Shown piece by piece: positions 1-8,038 of a stretch of DNA of 64,000 nt. Where the stretch lies: positions 2,335,046 through 2,399,045 of the forward strand of contig NZ_KI650979.1 of NCBI RefSeq assembly GCF_000506985.1. The letters are read 5' to 3'. The stretch is from Advenella kashmirensis W13003. Lineage in GTDB: Bacteria; Pseudomonadota; Gammaproteobacteria; Burkholderiales; Burkholderiaceae_B. Within the stretch, counting starts at the first letter, position 1. Each line of letters starts with the position of its first letter. The notes beneath the pieces were generated by a model. The model was not told the DNA's origin. It saw only the letters and a program-made list of their open reading frames with translations, and searched no databases. A program made the position numbers and the translations under genes.

Positions 1-1
1 C

Positions 2-898
2 GGATATCCTGAGAGGCCAATTTCACTTGTAATAGGATTTCCGCCAGGCGGGGGCGCGGATAATGTGGCAAGAGTTTATGCCGACCATCTGGCAAAAGTG
101 CTGGATCAGCCGGTGATCGTTGAGAATCGGCCTGGCGCGGGCTCTACGATTGCGGCTGGTCACGTTGCCAGGGCGAAGCCTGACGGCTATACGATCTTTA
201 TGGGCAATTCCAGTGTCATGGGAAGCGACAATGTGCTGTATAAAGTCTCGTATACGCCAGAGAGTTTCATCCCTGTGGCCAGGCTGACGACATCTCCCAT
301 GATTCTCATTGCCAGCAAGAAGTCAGGCATCAACAGCGTCCAGGATCTGCTGGATCGCTCTGAAAAAGAACCCGGCAAACTGACGTTTGCGTCGTCGGGC
401 AACGGTGTGATTACCCATTTGGCTGGAGTCGAGTTTCTGAGGCTTTCAGGCAGGAATCTTTTGCATATTCCATTCAAGGGAGGCGCTCCTGCGACACAAT
501 CGGTTGCGGCAGGCGATACGGATATTTCATTCGCCACAGCACCTTCTGCCAAGGCAATGATCGATACCGGAAAAGTGAAGGGGCTGGCAATTACCTCCAA
601 AGCGCCATCGGCAGTCATCAATCAATTTAAGCCGATTGATCAGTCGGGGCTCAAAGGATACGACATCACAAACTGGTGGGGCGTATTCGTGCCGGCAGGT
701 ACGCCTCAAAATGTTACGAATACGCTATTTACGGCGACAGGCAAGGTGCTGGCAGAATCCGCCGTGAAAAAAAATCTGACCACAAACTTTGAAGAGGTCA
801 ATCCGTCAGAGAGTCAGGTGGCATTTGCACAATTCGCCCGCGAGGAAGGCAAGCTTGGGCTGGATCTTGCCCGTGCCAGCCTGCAGACAAAAAATTGA
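2..898 (+). CDS. Bug/TctC-family periplasmic solute-binding protein (5' end outside window)
   Basis: The reading frame is open from base 2, so the gene starts upstream of the window. The in-frame GTG at 65 is internal, because the residues before it (YPERPISLVIGFPPGGGAD) are the conserved first beta strand and substrate loop of Bug proteins. The family marks IVENRPGAGST and AKPDGYTI follow. Bug proteins bind organic acids, amides or aromatic acids in the periplasm, and many lack a dedicated membrane partner nearby; none is adjacent here. About 299 codons are present of the usual 320-330, so only the signal peptide is missing. The substrate cannot be read from sequence. The downstream GntR gene is separated by 182 bp and a hairpin, so it probably belongs to another transcript. 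Confidence 0.9.
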   Translation, partial: GYPERPISLVIGFPPGGGADNVARVYADHLAKVLDQPVIVENRPGAGSTIAAGHVARAKPDGYTIFMGNSSVMGSDNVLYKVSYTPESFIPVARLTTSPMILIASKKSGINSVQDLLDRSEKEPGKLTFASSGNGVITHLAGVEFLRLSGRNLLHIPFKGGAPATQSVAAGDTDISFATAPSAKAMIDTGKVKGLAITSKAPSAVINQFKPIDQSGLKGYDITNWWGVFVPAGTPQNVTNTLFTATGKVLAESAVKKNLTTNFEEVNPSESQVAFAQFAREEGKLGLDLARASLQTKN

Positions 899-905
899 AT
901 GTGAA

Positions 906-939
906 ACGCCGGCGTGTCCTTTTCGGGCATGACCGGCGT
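906..939 (+). terminator. Hairpin after the first Bug gene
   Basis: An outer arm ACGCCGG (906-912) pairs with CCGGCGT (933-939). An inner arm at 913-919 pairs with 925-931 with two G-U pairs, leaving a TTTTC loop. It lies 8 bp after the stop codon. There is no T-tract, so it may be a weak or Rho-assisted terminator. Confidence 0.4.
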
Positions 940-965
940 CGTGGGTATTTGGACTAAATTCGAAA

Positions 966-1041
966 AATTGCATACAAAATATTATAAATATGAAAATTAA
1001 TACGATAATAATCTAAAAAATAAAAATATTGTATACAATAT
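966..1041. promoter_or_regulatory. Two GntR-type operator candidates upstream of the FCD regulator
   Basis: Bases 1026-1041 form a perfect 16-bp palindrome with core TTGTATACAA. Bases 968-977 read TTGCATACAA, one mismatch from the same core. FCD-type GntR regulators commonly bind short palindromes of this kind. The strong site lies 40 bp before the GntR start in a very AT-rich stretch, consistent with autoregulation and control of the downstream lyase-Bug genes. Confidence 0.5.
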
Positions 1042-1080
1042 GGCAAATGTAATTTAATCAGCCATGTTGGAACCAATACC

Positions 1081-1743
1081 ATGTCCTCTACTGAAGTGGC
1101 CTACCACGGCGTACGCTCAGACATACTGAACCGGGTCTACCGGCCCGGCGACCGGATTAAGGAAACGGCGGTCGCGCAGAAATATGGCGTCAGTCGTACG
1201 CCGCTGCGCGAGGCATTCCGTCGGCTCATATCGGAAGGCTGGCTGGAAAACGTGCCCAACCAGGGCGTGCGGGTGAGCACATGGTCGCACACAGATCTGG
1301 AACATATTTTCGACATTCGGGTTCGTCTTGAGCCTTATCTGACAGGATGCGCGATCGGGCGGCTTGACGCCGATCAGTTGCTCGCCCTGGAAACGTATGC
1401 TGATGATATTGCCCGCTTTTCAAACACATCCGGCGAGACGGCCATTCAAAAACGCACGCAGGCGAATCACCAGTTTCATAAAACGCTACTGACTGCTTCG
1501 GGAAATCCGCGAGCTGTTGCCATTTTGAATAATCTGGTGGAGCTGCCGCTGGTGATTTGGACCTTCCGTCAGTTCACGCCGCAGGAAACAGCCAGAAGCA
1601 ACGCGCATCACTACGAGATCGTCGAGGCTGCCAGAGCGCGGGACGCGCAGTGGGCAGAAAGTGTGATGCTGAGCCATATTCTGGCGGCAAAAAATACTGT
1701 GATTTCAAGATTGATGCAGTCGACCGCGTCAACGGAATGCTGA
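1081..1743 (+). CDS. GntR-family transcriptional regulator, FadR/FCD subfamily
   Basis: The 220-residue protein has an N-terminal winged HTH (about residues 5-67, with the typical RIKETAVAQKYGVSRTPLREA helix pair). A C-terminal all-helical FCD ligand domain follows (about 72-212). The usual FCD metal-site positions are visible as N129, H133, H177 and H199; the first ligand is normally Asp. Such proteins are usually repressors released by an organic acid or its metabolite. The gene is followed after 33 bp by an isocitrate-lyase-family enzyme and a Bug protein in the same direction, which are the likely targets. A 16-bp palindrome lies just upstream. Confidence 0.88.
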   Translation: MSSTEVAYHGVRSDILNRVYRPGDRIKETAVAQKYGVSRTPLREAFRRLISEGWLENVPNQGVRVSTWSHTDLEHIFDIRVRLEPYLTGCAIGRLDADQLLALETYADDIARFSNTSGETAIQKRTQANHQFHKTLLTASGNPRAVAILNNLVELPLVIWTFRQFTPQETARSNAHHYEIVEAARARDAQWAESVMLSHILAAKNTVISRLMQSTASTEC

Positions 1744-1776
1744 CTATTTCAATATTGATAAATTAAAGGAGTTTTT

Positions 1777-2658
1777 ATGCAGAACCCGGCAACCTCGCTG
1801 AAAGCCTTGCTGAATCAGAAGAAGTTGATTGTTTCACCCGGTATTTTTGATATGGTGTCACTCAAAATTGCCGACCAGTTTGATTTTCCCTGCCTTTATA
1901 TGACTGGCTACGGAACGGTTGCCTCTTATCTCGGGTTGCCCGATGCGGGTCTGGCAACGTACTCAGATATGGTCAACCGTGTGCAGGCCTTTTGCTCAGC
2001 AACATCAACCCCGATTATTTGTGACGGCGATACAGGCTATGGCGGGTTGTTGAATGTAGCTCATACCGTTGACGGCTACATTCGTGCCGGCGCGGCCGGC
2101 ATACAGCTGGAGGATCAGCAGTTTCCAAAAAAATGCGGGCATACGAAAGGTCGACGCGTGATTGCGGCCAGAGATATGGCGGCCAAAATCCGCGTTGCCG
2201 TTGATGCGCGTGCCGGTCGGGACGATTTTCTGATTATTGCCCGTACCGATGCAAGGACCTCGCTGGGGCTGGACGAAGCGCTCAGACGCGCAGACAGCTA
2301 TCTGCAGGCGGGCGCCGATGTGCTGTTCGTTGAGTCTCCTGAGTCGCGGGAAGAGCTGGAGGCGATCGGGCGCCGCTTTGATGTGCCGCTGGTGGTCAAT
2401 ATCGTGGAGGGTGGAAAAACGCCGCAACCGAGCGCGCAGGAACTGGAACAGATGGGATTTTCACTGGCTATTCATCCGGGGCTCGGGTTTCTCGCGATGG
2501 GCCGGGCGCTTGAATCTGCGTACGGGCAACTGAAAAAAGCCGGTGATTCGGTGGGCTATACCGATCTGGCCGATTTTGAGATGTTCAGCAGGTTGATGGG
2601 ATTTCAGAAAGTCTGGGATTTTGACGATAAATACAAAGACCTGGAAACCATGCAATAA
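1777..2658 (+). CDS. Isocitrate lyase / PEP mutase superfamily C-C lyase (PrpB-like)
   Basis: This 293-residue TIM-barrel enzyme has the superfamily signature KKCGH (118-122), with C120 as the expected catalytic base. The metal-binding acidic residues D83, D85 and E112 are in place (ICDGDTGYGG and QLEDQ). Members cleave 2-hydroxy diacids (2-methylisocitrate, 2,3-dimethylmalate), decarboxylate oxaloacetate or act on C-P bonds. Length and motif fit a lyase such as 2-methylisocitrate or dimethylmalate lyase, but the substrate is undecided. A good ribosome site (AAAGGAG) precedes the ATG. It lies between a GntR regulator and a Bug binding protein, suggesting it cleaves the imported acid or a product of it. 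Confidence 0.85.
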   Translation: MQNPATSLKALLNQKKLIVSPGIFDMVSLKIADQFDFPCLYMTGYGTVASYLGLPDAGLATYSDMVNRVQAFCSATSTPIICDGDTGYGGLLNVAHTVDGYIRAGAAGIQLEDQQFPKKCGHTKGRRVIAARDMAAKIRVAVDARAGRDDFLIIARTDARTSLGLDEALRRADSYLQAGADVLFVESPESREELEAIGRRFDVPLVVNIVEGGKTPQPSAQELEQMGFSLAIHPGLGFLAMGRALESAYGQLKKAGDSVGYTDLADFEMFSRLMGFQKVWDFDDKYKDLETMQ

Positions 2659-2683
2659 ATCAGATAAAAAAGGAGGAGACATA

Positions 2684-3649
2684 ATGAAACCAATGATCAA
2701 AAAATTACTTGCCTGCGCGGCAATGCTTGCGCTGCCGGGTGCTGTATGGGCGCAGAGTATAGATAAATGGCCCGAAAAGCCGGTTGTTCTGATCGTTCCC
2801 TATTCGCCGGGCGGCGGGACCGACATTCTGGCCAGAATGATTGGCGCCAAGTTATCGGAAATCTGGAAACAGACAGTCGTGGTAGAAAACAAGGCGGGCG
2901 CCAATGGCATTATCGGCTCGGCTGATGTCCAGCGCGCCGCGCCAGACGGCTATAAAATCATGCTTGTGGTTGGATCTCACGTTATTAATAAAATCCTGAC
3001 CAAGAGCGTTCCCTTTGACCCACAAACCGACTTCACGCCAATTACCCGGTTTGCTGTCTCGCCATCTATCCTGGCCGTCAAAAACGAAGGCAAATTCCAG
3101 GATCTGCCAAGTTACATCGAGGCTGGCAAGAAGCAGGATGTCAGCATCGGTTATTCGGAAGGGCAGACCCAGTTGACGGGTGAGTTGATTCGCCAGGCGA
3201 CAGGCATCAAGGCGGTACCTGTTCCATACAAGGGCGGATCGCCGTTAATGGTGGATATTGTAGGTGGTCATGTCGACTCCGGCGTGACCAGCGTACTGAC
3301 CGTGCTGCCCTACGTCAAATCGGGGCAGCTCAAAGTGATCGCTGTCGCGGCGGACACGCCTCTGGATGTATTTCCTGAAGCGGTGACTTTCAAGCAAACC
3401 GGTCACCCCGAAGTGGAGTCCCTGAGCTGGTATGGTTTCTTCGGCCCGAAAAATATGCCAGATGCCATTGTCTCGAAAATCAACGACAGTCTGCTGACGG
3501 CTACACAGGATCCGAAGATTGCCGAGCAGCTCAAGGCTCAGGGTGCGACGGTGACGCTGGACAAGCCAGCGCAATTTCGCGTGTTTCTTGAAAACGAAAA
3601 GAAAAAATGGCAACGTGTTGCCGATAAAGGCGGCATTACCGCCAAATGA
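2684..3649 (+). CDS. Bug/TctC-family solute-binding protein
   Basis: The 321-residue protein begins with a signal peptide (MKPMIKKLLACAAMLALPGAVWA, probable cut after A23). It has the Bug motifs [20 protein letters not shown] and PDGYK. I chose ATG 2684 because AGGAGGAG at 2671-2678 is ideally spaced and the signal peptide then starts at residue 1; an in-frame upstream start at 2621 would overlap the preceding lyase gene. Co-transcription with the GntR and lyase genes is likely (25 bp gap). It probably delivers or senses the organic acid handled by that lyase. Confidence 0.92.
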   Translation: MKPMIKKLLACAAMLALPGAVWAQSIDKWPEKPVVLIVPYSPGGGTDILARMIGAKLSEIWKQTVVVENKAGANGIIGSADVQRAAPDGYKIMLVVGSHVINKILTKSVPFDPQTDFTPITRFAVSPSILAVKNEGKFQDLPSYIEAGKKQDVSIGYSEGQTQLTGELIRQATGIKAVPVPYKGGSPLMVDIVGGHVDSGVTSVLTVLPYVKSGQLKVIAVAADTPLDVFPEAVTFKQTGHPEVESLSWYGFFGPKNMPDAIVSKINDSLLTATQDPKIAEQLKAQGATVTLDKPAQFRVFLENEKKKWQRVADKGGITAK

Positions 3650-3677
3650 AGCATGTGATATGCATGCTTCATTTGGC
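3641..3677 (+). terminator. Perfect 15-bp hairpin overlapping the Bug stop codon
   Basis: Arms 3641-3655 and 3663-3677 are perfectly complementary over 15 bp with a 7-nt loop. The left arm contains the TGA stop (3647-3649) of the Bug gene. No T-run follows. It sits between convergent genes and could act for both strands. Confidence 0.5.
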
Positions 3678-3754
3678 AGAAACAGACAATGGCATGAGGG
3701 GGGCATGGTCGGCAAGCAGGTGTGGGCGTCACAAAAACGATCACACCTGACAGC

Positions 3755-4726
3755 TCAGTCAGATTGACTTACTTTGAGCCCGATGCTGGCGGCAAGTTTA
3801 CTGAGATCGGAATACTCGTTCAGCAATTGATGGTTGAACTCGGCCACCGAATTGGCAACGGGTTCGGCTACCTGCGCTTGCAGGGCGTCTTTGACCTCCT
3901 TGACCATAACTGCCTTCCTGATCTCCTGCTGCATGCCCTGCACAATCTCGTCTGGTGTGCCGACCGGCGCAAACAGGCTATAGGTCACGTACATCGAAAA
4001 ATCGGGCATGCCCTGTTCCTTAAGGGTTTTGACGCCGGGCAGAGAGGCGTCCTGCCGGTCGCCAGTCAAGGCGATTGGAACTACTTTACCTGAGGAAATA
4101 TACGCGTTGGCTGCCAGTATGCTGCCGACGCCCAGCGTGGTATTGCCCGCCGCCACGTCTGTCATCAGCGGCGCGCCGCCGCTATAGGGAACGTTGATCA
4201 TGTCCAGATTCTGTTCTTTGACGAAGCGGGCGCCCACCAGTTTGGTGAAGTTTTCGGAGCTGCCGTAAGCAAATTTCCCGGGATTTTTTCTGGCCAGTGC
4301 AAGAAACGCATCCAGGGTTTTGACACCCAGGCTCTTTGGCACCACCAGAACCAGCGGGGACTTGGCAATCATGGTGACGCCGGTCAGATCCTTGAGCGTA
4401 TCGTATGGCATGGTTTTATGGAACAGAGGGTTGACCACATGCGTATTGACCACAAGAGCGTACGTGTGGCCGTCTGGTTTGGATCGTACAACCGAGGAAG
4501 TGCCGATAATGCCGTCTGCGCCTGCCTTGTTTTCGACGATGACACTTGTGTTGAGTTGTTTTGTTAACTGGTTGGAAAGTCGTCGTGCAATCGTGTCGGT
4601 GCCGCCACCGGGGTTATAGGGAACCACAATCGTGACCGGTCTGCCACTGAAGTCGTGAGCGAGGGCTGGGGTTGCAACAGAAAAAAAAAGGATGCAGGAA
4701 AACAGCAGTCGATGCAGTTTGAACAT
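3755..4726 (-). CDS. Bug/TctC-family solute-binding protein
   Basis: A 323-residue protein with an N-terminal signal peptide (hydrophobic residues 6-23, cut near PALA-HD). It has the Bug motifs VPYNPGGGTD, VIVENKAGAD and KPDGHTY. The start at 4726 is preceded by a GGAGAC ribosome site. It converges on the preceding Bug gene and diverges from the MaoC-led operon across a 358-bp intergenic region. It has no enzyme partner on its own strand, so it may be regulated with the divergent C5-dicarboxylate operon or simply be an orphan binding protein. Confidence 0.92.
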   Translation of the reverse strand: MFKLHRLLFSCILFFSVATPALAHDFSGRPVTIVVPYNPGGGTDTIARRLSNQLTKQLNTSVIVENKAGADGIIGTSSVVRSKPDGHTYALVVNTHVVNPLFHKTMPYDTLKDLTGVTMIAKSPLVLVVPKSLGVKTLDAFLALARKNPGKFAYGSSENFTKLVGARFVKEQNLDMINVPYSGGAPLMTDVAAGNTTLGVGSILAANAYISSGKVVPIALTGDRQDASLPGVKTLKEQGMPDFSMYVTYSLFAPVGTPDEIVQGMQQEIRKAVMVKEVKDALQAQVAEPVANSVAEFNHQLLNEYSDLSKLAASIGLKVSQSD

Positions 4727-5084
4727 GGTTGTCTCCAGGGTGAAATTGTTATGTGCAGGAAGTCAGGTTTTATTTGAGCCTGTTAGCCTGCAAGGTGTAT
4801 TGGTAATGATTATTTGGTACATTGTCCGTATAAATCGTGACATTAAACCACAAGCTTGTCAATTCGTGCGCTGCCTGAATTATCCAGTTGGTTCCATTCA
4901 ACCCTGGTGTTGAGGCCATTCTTATGAAAAAAATCGGCGTGCTTCTCGTAAAGATGCGAGTTTATGACCATTATCATAAGAAATAATGTGGCAAAAATAA
5001 AAACATTGACATAAGTAAAAAACAAAATTATTATGTTTATCGTAATGTACGGACAAATAAACAAACACACAGACAGGAGATAAA
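4727..5084. other. 358-bp divergent intergenic control region
   Basis: No gene is visible here. The region becomes very AT-rich toward the MaoC gene and holds a strong promoter at 5006-5034. TTGTCCGTA (4822-4830) and its inverse TACGGACAA (5048-5056) lie about 220 bp apart, one near each divergent gene, and could be half-sites of a shared regulator. Confidence 0.5.
5006..5034 (+). promoter_or_regulatory. Sigma-70 promoter of the MaoC-CaiB operon
   Basis: TTGACA (5006-5011), a 17-bp spacer and TATTAT (5029-5034) give a near-consensus promoter. Transcription would begin near 5041, leaving a leader of about 44 bases. The leader carries AGGAGA (5075-5080) just before the ATG at 5085. Confidence 0.65.
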
Positions 5085-5594
5085 ATGCTTACACCCGAAC
5101 AGGTTGCCCCCAATCGCTATCGAGCCAGATACGGTCGTTATCTAGAGGAGTTTTCTGTCGGGGATGTCTACGAACATCGTCCGGGACGGACCTTGACCGA
5201 TGCGGACAATATCCAGTTTTCCCTGCTGACGATGAACTATCACCCCATGCATTGCGACCAGGCTTTTGCCGAGAAAAGCGAGTTCGGAAAGCTGTTGGTC
5301 AGTAGCGGCCTGACGCTTGCCATTGTGCTGGGTATGTCGGTCAACGACGTCAGCGGGCAGGCGATTGCCAATCTGGGCTGGAAAGATATCAAGCTCACCA
5401 ATCCGGTTTTTGCCGGCGATACGCTGTATGCCGAGTCGGAAGTGCTGGACGTTCGCGAGTCCAAATCCCGGCCGTCGCAGGGGATCGTGACGGTTAAAAC
5501 GACAGCGTTCAATCAGCGCGACGAACAAATCATGGTATTCGAGCGGACTTTCCTGGTTGGAAAAAAACCGCAACAGGATCTGGTGCAGGGCTAA
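5085..5594 (+). CDS. MaoC-family hotdog enoyl-CoA hydratase (itaconyl/mesaconyl-CoA hydratase candidate)
   Basis: A 169-residue single-hotdog protein. The hydratase-2 signature is recognisable as N51-Y-H-P-M-H56-C-D58. The catalytic His (H56) is kept, but the usual Asp partner position is Asn51, a variation also allowed in MaoC relatives. The family hydrates 2-enoyl-CoA thioesters. The neighbours (MmgE/PrpD, acyl-CoA dehydrogenase, CaiB, and further on a CitE-like lyase) match the set around itaconate degradation genes of Pseudomonas aeruginosa. I therefore infer itaconyl-CoA or mesaconyl-CoA hydration to citramalyl-CoA. It is the first gene of its operon. Confidence 0.82.
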   Translation: MLTPEQVAPNRYRARYGRYLEEFSVGDVYEHRPGRTLTDADNIQFSLLTMNYHPMHCDQAFAEKSEFGKLLVSSGLTLAIVLGMSVNDVSGQAIANLGWKDIKLTNPVFAGDTLYAESEVLDVRESKSRPSQGIVTVKTTAFNQRDEQIMVFERTFLVGKKPQQDLVQG

Positions 5595-5670
5595 GGCCTG
5601 GCGCGATCTACGTATTTGCGGCTGTGAAAAGAAAAACGATGCAGCCGTTCACACCCTTCAAAGGACAGAG

Positions 5671-6639
5671 ATGAGACAAAAATTAGTCAGTGCAGTCATG
5701 GCACTGTTGTTCGTGTTGCCGATGGCGCCGGCGCTTGCGGCATACCCGGAAAAGCCAATCCGGATTATCGTGGGATTTCCTGCGGGGCAGGCGACCGATA
5801 TTGTGGCCCGGCTTGCCGCAAAAACACTGGAATCCGCACTGAAGCAGTCAGTTTTTGTAGAAAACAAACCTGGTGCATCGGGCATTATCGGTGCGATGGA
5901 TGTGGTACGGGCGGCACCCGATGGCTATACCCTGCTGGTGACATCCAGCGGACCGCTGGCGATCAACCCCAGTCTGTATACAAACCTGGCCTACGATCCG
6001 CTACGCGATATTGCGCCCGTTACCGAATTGTCCGAAGTGCCTCTGTTTCTGGCTGTGAATGCAAAGCTCCCCATGAAGACCGCAAGCGAGTTTGTCGACT
6101 ATGTGAAAGCGAACCCTGGCAAGTTGAACTATGGGTCGGCCGGTAGCGGTGTGACCAGCCATTTGGCAATGGAATTACTCAAGCACGGCCAGGGTTTGGA
6201 CATCCGCCACGTTCCGTATAAGGGCAGTCCGCCGGCTGTGGCCGATCTGATCGGTGGGCATGTACAGGCGATGGTCGATACCGGTCCTGCGTTGTTACCC
6301 GTGGCGCGGCGGGGCGATATTCGTATCCTGGCGACGCTCAATGACAAACGTAATGCGGCTGTGCCGGAAGTGCCTACAGCGAAAGAGGCAGGCATAGGCG
6401 AGCTGGCGACACCGGCCTGGGTCGGGCTGGGGGCCCCCAAGGGAACGCCGCCGGAGATTATCGATACGCTCTACAAAGCCCTGGAAGCTAGCTGGAAAAC
6501 ACCGGAAAACATAAAGGTGCTTCAGGGGCTGGGGTCTGAAGCAGTGTTGAAAGATCCGCAGGTATTTCGTCAGTATATTGCAGACGAAATTAAAAAATGG
6601 AAAGTCGCCGTGGATGTTTCCGGTGCGCAAGTAAACTGA
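5671..6639 (+). CDS. Bug/TctC-family solute-binding protein
   Basis: This 322-residue binding protein has a signal peptide (MRQKLVSAVMALLFVLP..ALA-AYPEKP). Its motifs are VGFPAGQATD, VFVENKPGASG and APDGYTL. ATG 5671 is preferred because the signal peptide starts there and AAGGACAGAG precedes it; reading further upstream would run through the MaoC stop region. It lies inside the MaoC-PrpD-ACAD-CaiB operon and is the likely periplasmic receptor for that pathway's dicarboxylate. The glycine-rich loop is GQATD instead of the usual GGGTD, a small substrate-loop difference from the other copies here. Confidence 0.92.
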   Translation: MRQKLVSAVMALLFVLPMAPALAAYPEKPIRIIVGFPAGQATDIVARLAAKTLESALKQSVFVENKPGASGIIGAMDVVRAAPDGYTLLVTSSGPLAINPSLYTNLAYDPLRDIAPVTELSEVPLFLAVNAKLPMKTASEFVDYVKANPGKLNYGSAGSGVTSHLAMELLKHGQGLDIRHVPYKGSPPAVADLIGGHVQAMVDTGPALLPVARRGDIRILATLNDKRNAAVPEVPTAKEAGIGELATPAWVGLGAPKGTPPEIIDTLYKALEASWKTPENIKVLQGLGSEAVLKDPQVFRQYIADEIKKWKVAVDVSGAQVN

Positions 6640-6649
6640 AGAGGATGCA

Positions 6650-8038
6650 ATGAAGACAATTTCACAGACGATCAGCAATAAGGCTCGGGCCTTTACGTAC
6701 GACAACATTCCCCACGAAGTGCGTGAGCGGGCGCGACATTTGATGCTTGATGCGTTCGGGATCGCATTTGCCTCGACCCGCTTTGATTTTTCCCGCCGCA
6801 CCCTCGATGGGTTGCTCGCCCTGACTGAAGGTTCGGCAGGCAACGTGCCCGTCGTGGGCATGGACACAAACTTGCCCACTCGCGATGCGGCAGTCATGAA
6901 CGGCCTGCTGATTCACGGTCTTGATTACGACGATACGCATCCGAATGGGATTATTCACGCCACGGCATCGGTGGTTACAGCCGTGACGGCACTGGGCTAC
7001 GCACACAATAAATCTGGAAAGGATCTGTTGACGGCGTATGTGTTGGGTATTGAAGTGGCCACCCGGCTCGGCGCCGCCGCGCGTGGCGAGTTCCATCAGG
7101 TCGGGTTTCATCCGACTGGCCTGATTGGCGCCTTTGGATGCACGATCGCCGCCGGCTTGCTGCTGGGTCTGACCGAAGAGCAAATGACGCACGCGCAGGG
7201 AATCACACTGTCATTTGCTGCGGGCAGCATGGAGTTTTTGCAAGATGGCGCATGGACAAAGCGCATTCATCCGGGCTGGGCAGCGCAATGCGCCATTACC
7301 GCGGCAACCTTGGCAAAGAATGGATTCATCGGGCCAAGAGAAACCTATGAAGGGCGCTTTGGTCTGTTTGCCAGTCATTTGGGCAAGGACTTTCAATTGA
7401 ATGGTCTGCAAGAGGAGATCGACACGATCGGCCAGACATGGGAATTGAATAATGTTGCGATCAAACCGATCCCGGCGTGCCATTTTACGCATGCCAGCGC
7501 CGATGCTGCTGCGATCCTGCATAAAGACCTGGCCCTGGAGCAGATCGCCAGGATCGTCGCGAAAGTGCCTGCCGGAGTCATGAAAACCGTGTGCGAACCG
7601 GTCGAGAACAAGAAAAGGCCGGCCAACGCCTACGAGGCTCAGTTCAGTATTCCATACTCCGTGGCAACCGGCTTGCGCTATGGCCGTTTCGGACTGGATG
7701 CCCTTGACGAAGCCGCCTATACGGATGCGACCACACTTGCCATTGCTGAAAAAGTCGAAAGCATGGCGGATCCGGAAGCGGATTTTCCAAAATACTATTC
7801 AGGCGAAGTGATTGTGGAGCTGAAAGACGGAAGCATGCTGTCTCATCGTGAACATATCAACCGTGGTGCCGATACCCGGCCCATTACCAACGAAGAAATC
7901 GTGCTGAAGTTTCGCGAAAATGCGGGAACCGTACTGAAGGCTGAGTCCATCGACCGGATTCAGTCCTTGATCCAGAACATCGAAAAACATGACGCTCGTG
8001 ATTTGCTGGACGGCATGAGCAAGGGGGAACAGAAGTAA
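6650..8038 (+). CDS. MmgE/PrpD-family protein
   Basis: A 462-residue protein with the MmgE/PrpD layout: an all-helical N-terminal domain (with GLDYDDTHPNGIIHATASV around residues 88-106 and the His-rich active-site region) and a C-terminal alpha/beta domain. The family includes 2-methylcitrate dehydratase, cis-aconitate decarboxylase and iminodisuccinate epimerase. A PrpD-like gene of unassigned function is also present in the P. aeruginosa itaconate locus. Here it follows a Bug gene by 10 bp, and its TAA overlaps the next ATG by one base, so it is firmly part of the operon. The reaction is unassigned; dehydration or decarboxylation of a branched tricarboxylate or dicarboxylate is possible. 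Confidence 0.88.
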   Translation: MKTISQTISNKARAFTYDNIPHEVRERARHLMLDAFGIAFASTRFDFSRRTLDGLLALTEGSAGNVPVVGMDTNLPTRDAAVMNGLLIHGLDYDDTHPNGIIHATASVVTAVTALGYAHNKSGKDLLTAYVLGIEVATRLGAAARGEFHQVGFHPTGLIGAFGCTIAAGLLLGLTEEQMTHAQGITLSFAAGSMEFLQDGAWTKRIHPGWAAQCAITAATLAKNGFIGPRETYEGRFGLFASHLGKDFQLNGLQEEIDTIGQTWELNNVAIKPIPACHFTHASADAAAILHKDLALEQIARIVAKVPAGVMKTVCEPVENKKRPANAYEAQFSIPYSVATGLRYGRFGLDALDEAAYTDATTLAIAEKVESMADPEADFPKYYSGEVIVELKDGSMLSHREHINRGADTRPITNEEIVLKFRENAGTVLKAESIDRIQSLIQNIEKHDARDLLDGMSKGEQK

